DNA from: Nigrospora sphaerica
Taxonomy: Eukaryota > Ascomycota > Sordariomycetes > Amphisphaeriales > Apiosporaceae
Length of the DNA stretch: 64,000 bases
Reading direction: 5' to 3'
Assembly (NCBI GenBank): GCA_018287875.1
Contig: JAGVVL010000001.1
Span: forward strand, 6,696,001-6,760,000
Position numbers and translations under genes: made by a program. The notes beneath the pieces are model-generated. The model had not been told where the DNA came from. It saw only the letters and a list, made by a program, of their open reading frames with translations, and made no database searches. Of the stretch, positions 34,834 to 46,337 are shown piece after piece (the first letter of the stretch is position 1; each line of letters opens with the position of its first letter).

Positions 34834-36185
34834 ATGGCTTCCGCCGAGGGTTTCGACGATGCTGCCAGCTTCAACAAGGATTCCGAGCTGATTGCCAGAA
34901 AGGCCAAGGCCAAGGTCTTCATGTACGACTGCGGTTTGTACTACCCAGACAGCAACTTTGTCATCGATGGCAAACGGATCGGCTTTAAGGACAATCTGCG
35001 TGCCGACTTGGTTGTCGCTTCAAGAAACGACAAACGTGTGCCCCCCTACGTCGCATTGAGCATCCGCCTCTCCAAAGCCAAAGATGATCCCAGAACGCAC
35101 TTGGGCGGCGATGGCAAGCCTGCCGACCACGTGCAAGTGGTACTTCGATTCTTGCCAGGGAAGTTTCAGACCGAGACGTACCTCCTGGACCCCCAGGTCT
35201 ACAAGCAGTGGTTCAACAAGGAACCTGGTGACCGTCCCATGGGTATCGTTCGTGTCACCATGGTTGGAGACCATCGGCCCGACATTTTGGGAAGTGGCAT
35301 CGTTTACCGCGGTGAGAAGGGCAAGCACTTCGATGAGGAAGGCTTCCCTCTTCATGAGTTCCCCTCCTTCAGCACGTTGAATCTGGACCCAGATTTTGTG
35401 ACCATCCGCAAGATCATGGAGCAGAAGGACTTCCACATCATCCTGAAGAATTATGGCGTTCTCCCAAAGGCCGCAAATGGTTTCGCCAAGGGGCTGTGTG
35501 CCCCATACAGTACCGCATATCCAAGTGGCTGCTGCGCGTTGTTCAGGTCGACCCTTGGAATCTCCTCTCCTTGGAGAAGCCCTCTCTGTTCGAGATTCGG
35601 AAGGACTTCATGGAAAATGACATATACAGAGACATTCGTCGCTTTTTGAAGCGCGAAATCAAGTTCGCCGAGCTCAAGGAGCTGCAGCAGGCATCGAAGG
35701 CAGTGCCCAAGGAAGCCGAGGATGAGGACGGCGAGGATGTTTTCGAGACTCTCCCCTCCCCATACACGGCTCTATGGGATCTCATAAGCGCATCCTTGAC
35801 TGCTGACTTTGTTTGCACCACGCCGTATACCTCGCAGGAGAGTCCGTACAAGAAAGAAGGTGTGCCAGAACGCCGACGCCGTCATCCTCGACGAGGCAGG
35901 AGCGATGCACAAGGCCGACGCACTCGCCGTCTGGGGCCCATTCCACCGCCCATGTGCCATGGCGAGCGACGAGAACCAACCCCCTCCCACGGTGATGGAG
36001 CCATACAAGAACCGATTCGCCGCAGACGCACGCATCTCCATTCTGGAGCACCATAAAATGACGGGCCAGCCGTTCTTCGTCATGAACGTCCAGCCGTCCT
36101 TCGTCATGAATGTTCAGCCGTTCTTCGTCATGAATGTCCAGTATCAGATCTCGTTTCATCGTGGAGAACCGTGGGCCGCTAATTA
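34834..36185 (+). pseudogene. Decayed helicase-like P-loop NTPase (DNA2/NAM7-type) with frameshifts
   Basis: The ATG at 34834 opens a 220-residue frame that breaks near 35,490. A second frame carries on (RISKWLLRVVQVDPWNLLS, then an acidic stretch) to about 35,860. A third frame from about 35,860 contains NADAVILDEAGAMHKADAL and GPFHRPCAMASDENQPPP, which resemble the Walker B (DEAG) and following GDxxQLPP motif of fungal SF1 helicase-like NTPases. No Walker A (GxxxxGKT) or later helicase motifs are found, and the product would be far shorter than the roughly 1000 residues usual for such proteins. Two GTGAGT-AG introns (34,654-34,719 and 34,769-34,826) may lie in the leader or in a lost 5' coding part. 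The last 40 codons include a triple 24-bp repeat. I read it as a truncated, frameshifted relic; sequencing errors could explain part of this. Confidence 0.6.
36067..36138 (+). repeat. Three tandem 24-bp units at the end of the helicase relic
   Basis: Three 24-bp copies beginning CAGCCGT(T/C)CTTCGTC differ at three positions and translate in the relic's third frame as QPFFVMNV, QPSFVMNV and QPFFVMNV. Being a multiple of three, the repeat keeps the frame open. It may be a recent duplication in a gene that no longer functions. Confidence 0.85.
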
Positions 36186-39100
36186 AGTATTCGATGAAAG
36201 GGGTGGCGGCGGCGGCCATCCCGCGGTGTTAGATGCAGCGCTTTCATAGAAGCGAAGATGGGTTACATAAATGAGAATAAAGTACGCAAGATCCAACAGA
36301 TCAGTAAGGGCACCTGGCTTTCGGGTCCATGATGGACGTGTTCAAGAAATTCCACCTCGATCCCAAGAACAATAAGCCGCTTGTCAACCCCTTGGACGAC
36401 AGCCGCCGCCCTCGTAATTGTGGTCAGCTTACATAAAATTTGGGAAATACGTTAACCTGTTAAAGGCGCGGCAGCTAAGGAAGAAGCGGACCTGGGCCGC
36501 AGCCTGGCGAGGTATGTAGTATCCGGTACTGTCCACACGATATTATATTGTACTGCTCTAGCTCAGAAGGATGCCGCCTGCCGCCCATCGGGTTGGGGGC
36601 AGGGGGGGTTCTGCTCTTCCGCCGGCCCCGAGATTCTTATTCTTGGGCCGTCCGCACGCTGACGAGGAGTTTGGGGGGTGGGGGGATGAGGAGAGGAGGA
36701 GTGATAAGAGGGAGGGGGGAGGAGGAGGGGGAGGCCGCCGTAGCCTCGAGGTACTTGTCATTTGGCGTCGCAGTGTTTGTTTATTTTTTTTATTTTTGTA
36801 AGTTATAAACACAACCAACACCACCACCGCCACATCAAGAACTAATTTGCTAACAAATGATGCCGAGAAGTGACATTACACTGATGCAGGGTTTGTGTAA
36901 CGAAAAGCTCCTTCATACTCCAGACCGTCTGGTCAAGCCATGGCACCATATATCAACCCGAATCCTGCGTAGTACTTCGGCTCATCGCTATCAAGATACA
37001 TATGGCTCCTAACGATGCCTTCTATGAGCCGACACAAGCAACAACAAAACAGGACGGCGAACCCAAAGATTTTCTCGGTTGGCCCAGAGCTAGGGGAAAT
37101 GGTACGGGACTCTTTCCACTGCCCAGTGGCGTCCTCGATAGTCGCTTCAACCGACGTGCAGTCTTATACTAGACCGAAGAATGCCTCGGTCCAAGTTCCA
37201 CCGGTTTTCGACTGGAATGTTGACCAGAACGGACACATCTCTCCATGATAGTGCACCTGTCGTAGTTGCTCGCCCCGGATTGCTCCTCGGCATCAGTTCC
37301 GGTGTCCTCAACCAAGGCGGCTAGGACTCCGAAAAGATGGATGGTGTAGCAGGCGTGATTCCTTTCCCAGACACCTGGTGTGCGGAGCCCTAGTTAAGCT
37401 GGGAGAGCTCCAGGAAGCAACAGGCCGCCTGTTGCTAGCTGGCGCGCCCAAGTGCGCCAGCTGCCAGGTCTTTCTATCCATCGCGCATGCCTTCCACCTT
37501 GAGGCCCTCCTTCCCCGGCTGAACCGTATCCCAAAACCATGGTACAAACGCGAGTTACTCTGGTCGACTTCACGTCCGATTACTCACAAGACCGATGATT
37601 ATCCCATATAGTCCAGTGTTACGAGGACCCACGGGATCACCGTGAGGCTCGTTGTTTTGGTGTGGAAGGCGTGACTACTCCAGGACGACCTCGCTGCTTC
37701 CGTCTCCCCCCCAAAGGTGTGCAATTGTTTGCTTTCGCATACGTTTGCGGTGCGGCAGGGTTCGACCTTCTTCACTGCTTTTTGTCACATCACTTTCCCT
37801 TCCAAAGCAAACTCCAATGGTCTGATGACGATCAACCTCAGTCGTCTCCCACAGTCCTCTGCGACCTCTACACCCTATTATTGGCTCTTACATCACACTC
37901 CATATTTTTGGCCTAGTTCTGTATCCAACGCGCTGCGCAGCCTGTGTGCTCCCACGGCCACAGCCAAAAGAAGCACACGAGGATGACCAGGATCAAGACA
38001 GCTTACAAGAAGCTCCGATTAGGTTCAACACCATTCACTAGTCCGCTCTCTAGCGATATTACCGGCGAATCAAGGAACCTGGCTTTCGAGCAAGCTCAAC
38101 TGGGCGATATTCGCCCAAACACAGCTGGGGTTCATTAGTGAGGTCACCCAACAGAGCTCGGGCGTCATAGCTCCAGCTTTCATGGCGGGGCACCACGCCG
38201 CGTGAGTACAGAGCAATCAGAAAGGCAGCTTGGGTTCCCAGAAGCAAGAATTGTCAATTGACGACTAATGATGTTGAGCCCTTCCCAACATGTGCGTGCT
38301 CGTTGGGCCGTGTGATGTGGGCAGCTTGCTTCCGAGTGGGCATGTCCAGCAAACACTCTCGAGATTCGACCCGATGATGATTTGACCGATCTCCTCTTCC
38401 GTGTCGCGAGTCCCGTCCATCCATAACCCCAATTCCTCCACGAGTTGTCTGGTGTCTCTCTCCGGATGCTGAAGATTGGTATCGTGGCAGTCACGTCGTA
38501 CGGCGGTGACGAAGTTGTGATCGTGATTGTTGATTCTTTCACAGAGATGCCGCTACTCGCGCTGTGAGGCGATCGTGATCGGGCGAGGCGAGGCGTCTAT
38601 TTAGAACGCGCCCGCATCTTTCTGCGCTTCCGCTTAAGGCGACGGACTCTCTTCTTTCTCCTTTTTTCCCCTTTCTTTTAGCATCAGGGGGTCATCGTGG
38701 GTTTGGGGGGAAGGAAGCCTACCACTTGGCTCTCATCGTGACGACTAGACGTGATGGTCAGCAGCTGTTGGGAAGAAGCCAGCACAAGATGGTGCCGTCT
38801 GGGGAAGGGAGGACGTGGTCCCAGGGACACACAGAGGTGCCAAGACTTACTTTGTACTTCGGTGATGAAAGTTGCGTACGGAAAGGAAGGAACGAAACTC
38901 GGCAGCTTGGGGGGGAGGGATTGATAAAGGTGCAGGTGCGCTGGACGAGGGAGTTCAAGCCTAGGGCTACAATCGTGTGCGTGGAAAGCAAGCCCTACGC
39001 GGGGAATTGGGTATGTACCTACGTAATTGTAGATGACCCACTATTAAACCCTTTCCTATTGGATGGTTCCAAGCTGGCAGCTCCGCCAGGGTTTAGCTCC

Positions 39101-40163
39101 AATGGCATGCAAGGGCAATGCAAGCGAACCAGCTGGAGGAGCCCGTGACGTTGGCAGGAATCGCTCGATCGCGGGCTTGAGGGCTCTGCGATGTTCGCAG
39201 CTCTTCTTTCGTATGCTTCGCCGGCTTCTCACGCGTAATCCTTTCGATTCTCTGTGAGGGGGTCGAAGCTACGCCAAACATGGATGTGCATGTGTGCTTT
39301 GGTAAAGAATACAACGTCACTTTAGCAGGCATCAATATTGAATCTTGTTCACTGAAGCCAGGCCCGTCATCGTGCTGGCAATTGCCTCCCTCCCCCAAAC
39401 GCGATTCAGGCAATGTCGCGGGGGCATCTCGCAAACGGCCGCCTCCACTATAGGCGAATGGCACGCCAGATTTTGAGCGGACGGGAGCAGGCTACTTGGG
39501 AAACGATGGGCGTTGCTAGCAACGGCCATCGGCCGGCTGGATCAGTCGTTCCTCTTTCACTTTGAATTCGGGCGCCCAACCTCGCACCGGAGCGCCCGTC
39601 ACCGTTTGCAATCATGCAGATGCACGAGTCAGGTGTTACGGGGGAAGCATTGGCGGCCAATATAGCGGTACATAGCAGTTCACCACTGTCTGCCCCATGC
39701 TTGGAGTACCAGGACTTACTCGGACATGAGGACCGTCGAGGAGTTATCGAGGTGCAGCACAACCAACCACCTATTTCTCTGGGCCTATGTACTCGCCAAG
39801 ACGTCAATATCGTAGCTTTGGTTGCCGCCGGTACCGGTGGCTTCCAAAGCAATCGTATGCGCAAGCTTATTGGGGTGGGAGCAGCCATGGGCCATGGGCC
39901 GGGCTTTTGGCCATGTTGCTCGGTGCTTTTGATTGGGGACTGTTGGACCCATGCTGTTGCTATGCTATCTCCCGCATCGTGAACCTGCCCAAATATGTGC
40001 CTAAAATATCATGTATAAATCCCATGCCACGGTTGTTTTGCGCCGAGATGAACCAAACGATGCTATCCTGTAATGTACAGCTACAGCCTCTGGCTGGATA
40101 TCAGGCCCCCAGGAGAAGGGCCCGTCTACGTATCCGCTTCCCTTGTGACCAAGTGTGTCCGCT
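36186..40163. other. Gene-poor accessory region
   Basis: About 4 kb with no gene I can support. A short plus-strand frame at about 36,330-36,430 (MMDVFKKFHLDP) may be a further fragment of the helicase relic. A purine-rich, G-run-dense tract lies at about 36,590-36,750. ORFs of 60-146 codons at 37-40 kb change frame often and show no motif. Base composition is more A/T-rich than in the flanking gene blocks. Confidence 0.4.
36590..36750 (+). repeat. G-rich purine tract
   Basis: The plus strand is almost pure G/A over about 100 bases (36,660-36,745), with several runs of four to six G separated by short spacers. This gives potential G-quadruplex or triplex DNA. It accounts for the Pro/Leu/Ser-rich minus-strand frames here. 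Confidence 0.6.
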
Positions 40164-40712
40164 TCAGGACCGCCGGTGGGCGTCGAACACGCCGCCAGGC
40201 AGGACGGCCGTCGGGACGCGGTCCTGGTCCGAGGGGCGGCCGGGCCCCTCGCGGGGCGGCGCGTCGGCGAGGGAGCGGCGCAGGCGGCCGGACAGGGAGC
40301 GGCGGTCCACGGGGCCGCGGGGCGACGAGCGCGGGGACGGCGGGCCGCCGGCGGTGGTGCCGTCGTCGACGCTGGTGGTGCGCGAGGTGCTTGGGCTCAC
40401 GCCGCTGGCGCAGCTGTGGGCGCCGCGGCTCGACTTGCGCCGGCCGACGGCCGTCGTCCAGGTGAAGGCGCCCAGTATTTTCTGGTGCTCCAGGTTTTGT
40501 TGCGTGAAGGGTCGGGGGACCGGCGTGGGATCGGGCGCCGCCGCCGCCTCTTCCTTCTTGGCCCGGTGCGACCGGAAGAGCGTCCGCTTGAGCCGCGACG
40601 ACGACGCCGCCGCCGCCGCGCCCCCCTCGGCCTCGGGCATCCCCGTGCCCGTCGTGTCGTTCTCCCCCGAGCTTGTCGAGGGCTTCCGCGTGCTGCTCCA
40701 CCACCGGGCCAT
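40164..40712 (-). CDS. Hypothetical Ser/Arg-rich protein
   Basis: Single open frame of 182 residues starting ATGGCCCGG on the minus strand. Composition is Ser/Thr/Arg/Pro/Ala-rich and mostly disordered. One more ordered segment, FTQQNLEHQKILGAFTW (about residues 68-84), precedes an RRKSSRG basic cluster. Third positions are heavily G/C within the frame, supporting real coding. I do not recognise a family. Overlapping frames on the other strand reach 399 codons but lack a sensible start and are probably mirror images of the G/C bias. It lies 1.2 kb downstream of the monooxygenase on the same strand. A GAGAGG repeat (about 40,735-40,760) sits directly upstream of the start. Confidence 0.5.
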   Translation of the reverse strand: MARWWSSTRKPSTSSGENDTTGTGMPEAEGGAAAAASSSRLKRTLFRSHRAKKEEAAAAPDPTPVPRPFTQQNLEHQKILGAFTWTTAVGRRKSSRGAHSCASGVSPSTSRTTSVDDGTTAGGPPSPRSSPRGPVDRRSLSGRLRRSLADAPPREGPGRPSDQDRVPTAVLPGGVFDAHRRS

Positions 40713-41933
40713 GTTCTATTGGGGGAAGGGGGAGGAGAGGGAGAGGGAGAGGGAGAGAAAGATGGATACGGGGCCGGGGTCGTCGAGAGAGTCACCTCCC
40801 TACGCGTCCGTCGGCATGCAGATCAAGGGGACAAGGGAAGAGAGGGAAAGAGTCCACGGAGTGGTTCTCTCTACGGCGGGATTTCTCGGCTTGGCAGCGT
40901 TGGAATTGTCGGACGCCAGCACGGGCGGTGCGGCGTCGTCAGCGGGATCATCGAAGGGTGGGGGAGGGGCGAGAGCCGGACGGTGACTGGCAGGCCAGAT
41001 GCGAATTACAGTGGCAGTAGATAATGTGGATAGGAAGGGACGTCCCCGGATCGTATTTGTATGGAAACGACTGATGGCAGCTGCTCTCGGTTCGTTCGCG
41101 AACCCATCGCCCACCTTACGTCCCCCAGTCTGCCCGTCATTCCCCCGCGGGGAGGGGGCGCTTGACCTTCCCCCCCCCCCGAACTAGCAAGTATGTGGGT
41201 AGGATGGTTCGGGGTCCGCGAACGAATCGTCTGCATGATGGCGTCACCCCTTCCCTCCACTCCTCCTCCCTCAGTACGCGTACGAGCAAATGTGCCACCG
41301 GACCCCACGCCGGGGTGTGATGGCCTCCTGGTCTCGATGGGCCTGCGGGCCTCGGCTATTCGCTGGAAACTGCCCAGGCAATACACACCTGGCCGTATTA
41401 TTGCCGTCGTTGTGCCCGTTGGTGCGACCTGGAGCGTGGCGGCCTGCCTGGATACGCCGTGGGTTCGCAAACGCAAGCACGGGTCTCTCTCCAGGTGCTT
41501 GCAAGCTGTACTACGGGGCATCCCTTGCTAAACTCAACTTGGCCATCTTGTCCCTGGGGAGGGTTGAATTTGAGAAAGGGAAGACCAAAAAAGGCAACGG
41601 AAGAACCGGTATTGGGGGAAAAACGAGGGCTGTTTCCCAGTGCATCTTCACTGACCGTCCGGCACAGATTGACAACAGCCGGCCTGCATGCGAATGCCCG
41701 GCCCGCCGTGTTTTACCAGCAACACCCATGTCTAGGGGTTCGAGGGGTATTGACCGCCATCACGAACATCTGAAATATACCGTCTGATCCAGAATAAACA
41801 GCATTGAGAGGGGACGGGATATAGCCATCCCGCCACCTCGGAGACCAAGCATCGTATTCGGGTTCCCGCACCCACTTTCGCCACGGTACACATGTACTCA
41901 CCACGCGCGCCACGCAATTCCCCGTCGGACCGT
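40713..41933. other. Intergenic region between hypothetical gene and monooxygenase
   Basis: Holds the upstream region of the minus-strand hypothetical gene, including a short GAGAGG purine repeat, and the 3' region of the monooxygenase. Several ORFs of 60-170 codons on both strands are without motifs. Nothing else is recognised. Confidence 0.45.
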
Positions 41934-44190
41934 TCACGCGCGGGGCTCGGGGGTACATCGGTAAGCGGGCGGCAAGACGCCGGCGAGGTCTGCCTTAATC
42001 TGTAGGGCGAGCGTCTTCGAAAACCACCGGTGGTGTTGCGTGTGGCCGCCCATGACCCAGTAGTTGTCCATCCGCTCGTGGCGCTTCCACAGGCCGCGGA
42101 CCTCGCCCTCGGCGTCGAGGCCCCAGGTGGCGTCGAGGCGGGCGGCAACGGCGCGGGGGCCCAGGCGGGCGGCGTCCTCGGCCCCCGCGGGCGCGGGCGA
42201 CGGGTCGTCGTTGTCGTCGCCACCACCGCCCAGGACGCCGGCGGCAGTGCGGCGCGCGTCGCGGTCGGCGAACCCCGTGCACCAGACAACGGCGTCGGCG
42301 TCGACGGCGTGGCCGTCGGCGAAGCGGAGGCCGGTCGCCGTGTAGGCGGCGGGCGCGGTGCCGGCGACGAGGGCGACCTGGCCGCGGGCCAGCAGGCGCG
42401 TGGCGCCCGTGTCGACGTAGTGGCCGCCGCCGCGCTCGAGCAGGTGGTGGGCGATCTGGCCGGCGGGGTGGGCGCTGTCAACGAGGCCGAGGCCGGCGGC
42501 GCGCAGCGCCGCGTACCGGCCCGGCTCCTGGCCCGCGAGGTGGCCGAACAGGCCGTGCGCGAGCGCGCCGTCGACGCACGTCGGCGTCGCCATGAACAGC
42601 CGGTCCGCCCGCTCGGCGTCGACGGCGTACAGGCCCAAGCTCCGCGCGTCACCCAGGTACTCAACGGGCACAATGTACGTCGTCGACCGCGCCACCAGCG
42701 TCGTCCGCAGCCCGGCCGCGTGGCAGTCCTCCATGACGTCGAACCCGGTGCTGGCGGCGCCGACGACGATGACCGACTGGGGTTTCCAGCGAGGGGTTGC
42801 CGTTAGCTCTCCGTCTCCGTGGTCCTACGACGCAACCCCATGACACGCACCTGTATCCCCTGTTCCGCCAACAACTTCCCGTTGCGAAACTGGGTCGAAT
42901 GGATGCTCAGGCCCCCGTAGGCCTGCTCATTCTCCATGGGTGGTACGTAGGGCTCCTGTGCACCGATGCCCGTCGCTTGCACGAGGTGCTTGCACGACAC
43001 GGTACGCCGGCCCTCGGGAGTTTGGAATACGACCGTCCACGCCTTGGCCGACGCGTCGAAGAGGGTCGAAAGCACCCGGGCCGTGGTGACGACGTTGAGG
43101 TGAAAGGCGGTCACGTACCGACGCAGGTGCTCGGCCAGCTCGTCCCGGGGAAGGAAGCTCGACATGGAAAACTCGGGCCTGTAGCCTAGTCATGGACCAG
43201 AACGCGTAAGCGAAGCGCCTCCAAAACAAATCACGGGACTGGCCGCTGCTCACGCATAAAGGGCATCTGGGCGTAGCCCGTGGGGGTGTGTAGGCTCAGG
43301 CAGTCGTAGCGCCGTCCCCAGTTGTCGCCGATCCTCTCGTTGCGCTCGAGAATGACACTGTCAACGCCGAGGGCCTTGAGGCGAGCGGACACGGCCACGC
43401 CGCTGGTTCCGTGGTCAGCCCTTCGTGCCCCCTCTCCGGGCCGGCGTGGGCCTGCTTACCTATTCCCGCCGCCGATGATCAGGACCTCGGTTTCGAACGA
43501 CGCGAGGCCCTCGAGCAGCCGCGAAGGCGCCTGGAGCAGCGACTCGTCCTCGGGCTGGATGGCCAGATCCGCAATCCACGTGCACAGGACCCAAATCTTC
43601 CACTGAGGGGGGACCTCACGTCCCGCTTCGTGCTCAGCGCTGAAGGGCAGCAAGAAAATCTTCCCGCGGCAGGCGGCAGACTCGGTGCGGAAAGTGACAT
43701 CCGTCTCTATGAATTGCTGTATCGGGCGACAAAACTATTAGCTCCCCGTCGTCGGGCCCGGGGCCGGTCCCCATCCACTCACGAGCACGGGCGACACCAC
43801 GAGGAGCCGTGCCGGGCCCTCGCGCCGCAAACCGCCGGGGAGGCCCCGGAGCCGCGCCGTCTCCCGGAAGGCCTCGGCGATCACGGCGGGCCCGAAGAAG
43901 GTGCGCAGGTGGTACGTGAGGGCCAGCTGGTCGCGCCAATAGGCCTGCGGCGGGAAGAAGCACGCCTCGAGGGCCTCGGCCGCGCCCGCGGCGGCGGCGG
44001 CGTTGAATCCGCTCAGCACGCCGTCAGCCCGGCGGCCGGCCTCTTCTTCGTCCAGGTCTCCGACGAGCCCCGGATCAACACGGGGCAACGGGCGCTCGGC
44101 CGTCATCTTGCGCATATCACCGGCGGGCGGGAAGTCGTCGGCGGGCGGCCCGGGAGTTGACCCTGCCCCTTGCGGCGTTAGCGAACCCAT
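41934..44190 (-). CDS. Flavin-containing monooxygenase with N-terminal NTF2/SnoaL-like region
   Basis: FAD- and NADPH-dependent monooxygenase of the FMO/YUCCA-like group, possibly oxidising a small nucleophile or acting in secondary or auxin-like metabolism; the substrate cannot be told from sequence. Five exons: 44190-43783, 43716-43460, 43402-43254, 43185-42851 and 42776-41934; all introns are 57-74 bp and GT-AG; 663 residues. Residues 1-200 resemble the NTF2/SnoaL-like domain found before many fungal FMOs (FNAAAAAGAAEALEACFF, YWRDQLALTYHLRTFFG). The FAD motif is IIGGGNSG (about 215-222), then ERNERIGDNWGRRYDCLSLH. The FMO signature is YGGLSIHSTQF, the NADPH motif is VVGAASTGFD (about 388-397), and WCTGF follows. 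The NADPH glycine pattern, GAASTG, is slightly atypical. It appears intact although it lies between the two inverted repeat copies. Confidence 0.87.
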
Positions 44191-45278
44191 GTCGGACCAA
44201 GGAAGTCGCGGCCTTCATGTAACGCGGGATGATGGGACTCTGGGAGGCGCCGCCAGTTCGATCGAATGATACCAACGCGTCCAACAGACGTGCGGGAGGA
44301 AAGGTAAGGACATGGCTCTTAAACACGGCGCTTACGGCCGAGCGGGGTCCCGATGGTGACTGAGGAATGGACTTACTTCCAATCTGGAAGGTGATGTGCT
44401 GGGTGGCAGTCTGGGGGTCTTGGTGCATATGCAACGCGTCACGCTAGGCATAAGCGGCAGGTTCAGTAGCCACTACGACCCAGTCTCGGTTCGGACTGAT
44501 ATAGAAATCAAGTGTATACCAACTGCTAGGACTGACTGCTTTTTACATTGATTACACCACGGAATGACCTAGCGTCCTCCGCTGCTTATAGGCGCAACGG
44601 TAATGTAGTCTAGATATATGTCAACGGCATGTTGAGATGGAGTCACGGAGTGGTGAGTGAAGTGGTAAAAAGACTGATGAGGGAGAAGGAAACAAGGTAT
44701 GTAGATGAGTCTCCGGATAAGGATATATATGTGAGTAGTCCTATTTAGGTGACCTTGCGATGGGTATTGCGACACTACAGTGAGTAATAGAACAATGCTG
44801 ATTGGACGTGCCTTGCTGGTGCCCCTGCTGCTGCTGCGGCACTGGTGGTGACGAAGTGAAGCAAGGAGTATGGTGTACACTTTCCGCACACCAATTTGTA
44901 GGGTAGCCCTCTTCTCGGATCATCCAGGTAAGTGGGAAAACCAGATGTGGTCACTCTAGGTCGGCATAACCATTTTTATGCATGCCTTCCCATCACCGAC
45001 ATCACACGGAAGGGTGCAGATACGCGCCTTCCCTCCAAAGACCATAGAGGAAACGCCCCGTAACCCGTTATGTGGCTTCTCGGTAATATTAATACGCCGA
45101 CTGATTATTCTAGGGTCCGGGATACTTTCTCACCGGCCGAATGCTTTCGGGTGAAGTGCGCATGGTGGTCTGGCCCCCATCGCCATGGATGATGTGGCCA
45201 AGAATTGGAGAGGGAAGCGCGCGGAACCTCAAGCAGCCTAAGACTCCCTTGGATCATACACTGTGACTTCCGGAGGTG
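44191..45278. other. Upstream region of the monooxygenase
   Basis: No gene supported. The sequence becomes clearly A/T-richer after about 44,430. A minus-strand frame at 44,569-44,889 is A/T-rich and without motif. It probably contains the monooxygenase promoter next to degraded accessory DNA. Confidence 0.4.
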
Positions 45279-46337
45279 TCATAGATGACGATCGAGAAAA
45301 GGCAGTTCCGCTGCCATCCTATGGCTGTAGTACAGGCAATTCGTCTTTTCGGATGGCCAGTTGTAGATGTCTGTCACTATGGCTCCGAATGGCCCGGATG
45401 GCTTGACGATCAAGGACGGGTTGAACGTGTCTGAAGTCATGTGTCTCAATTCTCGCAGCCAGGCGTCAAATATATCGTCCACGTCTTGATCGTGGCTGCC
45501 AAATCCTGAACGGGGAACATCCGCCGAGAATGCCGACATATCCGCATCGGCCGTGGAACAGGAGCTTTGCCACTGGGCGGCTGCGTTCTGAATCTCTCCT
45601 TGAGCGTGGCCCCGGGGGGGTAAGGTGAGGAAGGCCTCGCTCCAACTGTTTTGTTGCCTGTGGGATTCCGAGAACACTGAAGATTTCTTTTTCCCGGTAA
45701 TCGGTGTCCACCGTGTTACGGCCTGGCAGATTGGTTCCTGCAGGAGTAGCCCTTATAGTGCAGAACTCGACAGAATGATCCCACAAGTGGATCATTCCCG
45801 AAGATTTTGCTTTGTGCCTCAGCGGGCAGTTGGTCCAAACGCGCTGTAACACTCCGCCTTGCCACTATCATGCACAATCGGCAGTAACGGAGGCTTCAAA
45901 CCCGGTACTGGAGTCTGGATCTTGTCCAGTGCTATCAGAAGCCTCACTTTCGACGGGCAGGTTGCCGTCCTCGGCAGCAAGAGCCATATTAACAATGTCA
46001 TTGTCGACGATCTGCTCTCCGTCGAGGTCTTTGTTGACGGCCTGCTCTCCGTCGAGGCTTTCGTCCTCGTCCGAATCATCAACCATGAAGCCGGACTGAT
46101 CTCCCAAGTCGGACGGATCTCCTGTCGCATATAAGCCGCAGTTGCTGCAGGGCAATTTCGGATCCGTTTTTGTACCACATCTCCCAAGTCAGAACCACCA
46201 TCTTCCAACATTGTAGCCAGAGCTTCGTCGTCGTGCTTGGCTCTCTTCGGAGGAATCAGAGAGTCATTGTCCGAATCGGCTGCTCTATTTATGGCTGCGG
46301 GTTGGGGATCCATCCTGTCTGATCTGGTCAGTAACAT
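45279..46337 (-). pseudogene. Fragmented acidic ORF, possibly nuclear; not recognised
   Basis: Several overlapping minus-strand frames read like pieces of one protein. The first (from 46,337) contains a nuclear-localisation-like PPKRAKHDDEALATMLEDGG. A second (46,155-45,868) is very acidic, with an internal duplication DGEQAVNKDLDGEQIVDND. The last (45,677-45,279) ends with DDIFDAWLRELRHMT and GPFGAIVTDIYNWPSE. I could not join them with clean GT-AG introns while keeping phase, so frameshifts or an unrecognised intron pattern are likely. No family is recognised. It could be a decayed regulator or a mobile-element protein. Confidence 0.35.

Noticed and set aside
39787..41024. Plus-strand ORFs of 399 and 289 codons at 39.8-41.0 kb
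   Set aside because: Composition is dominated by Arg/Gly/Ala from G/C bias; the minus-strand 182-residue frame has the better start and composition.
44569..44889. 106-codon A/T-rich minus-strand ORF upstream of the monooxygenase
   Set aside because: It has no codon bias like the real genes and no recognisable motif.
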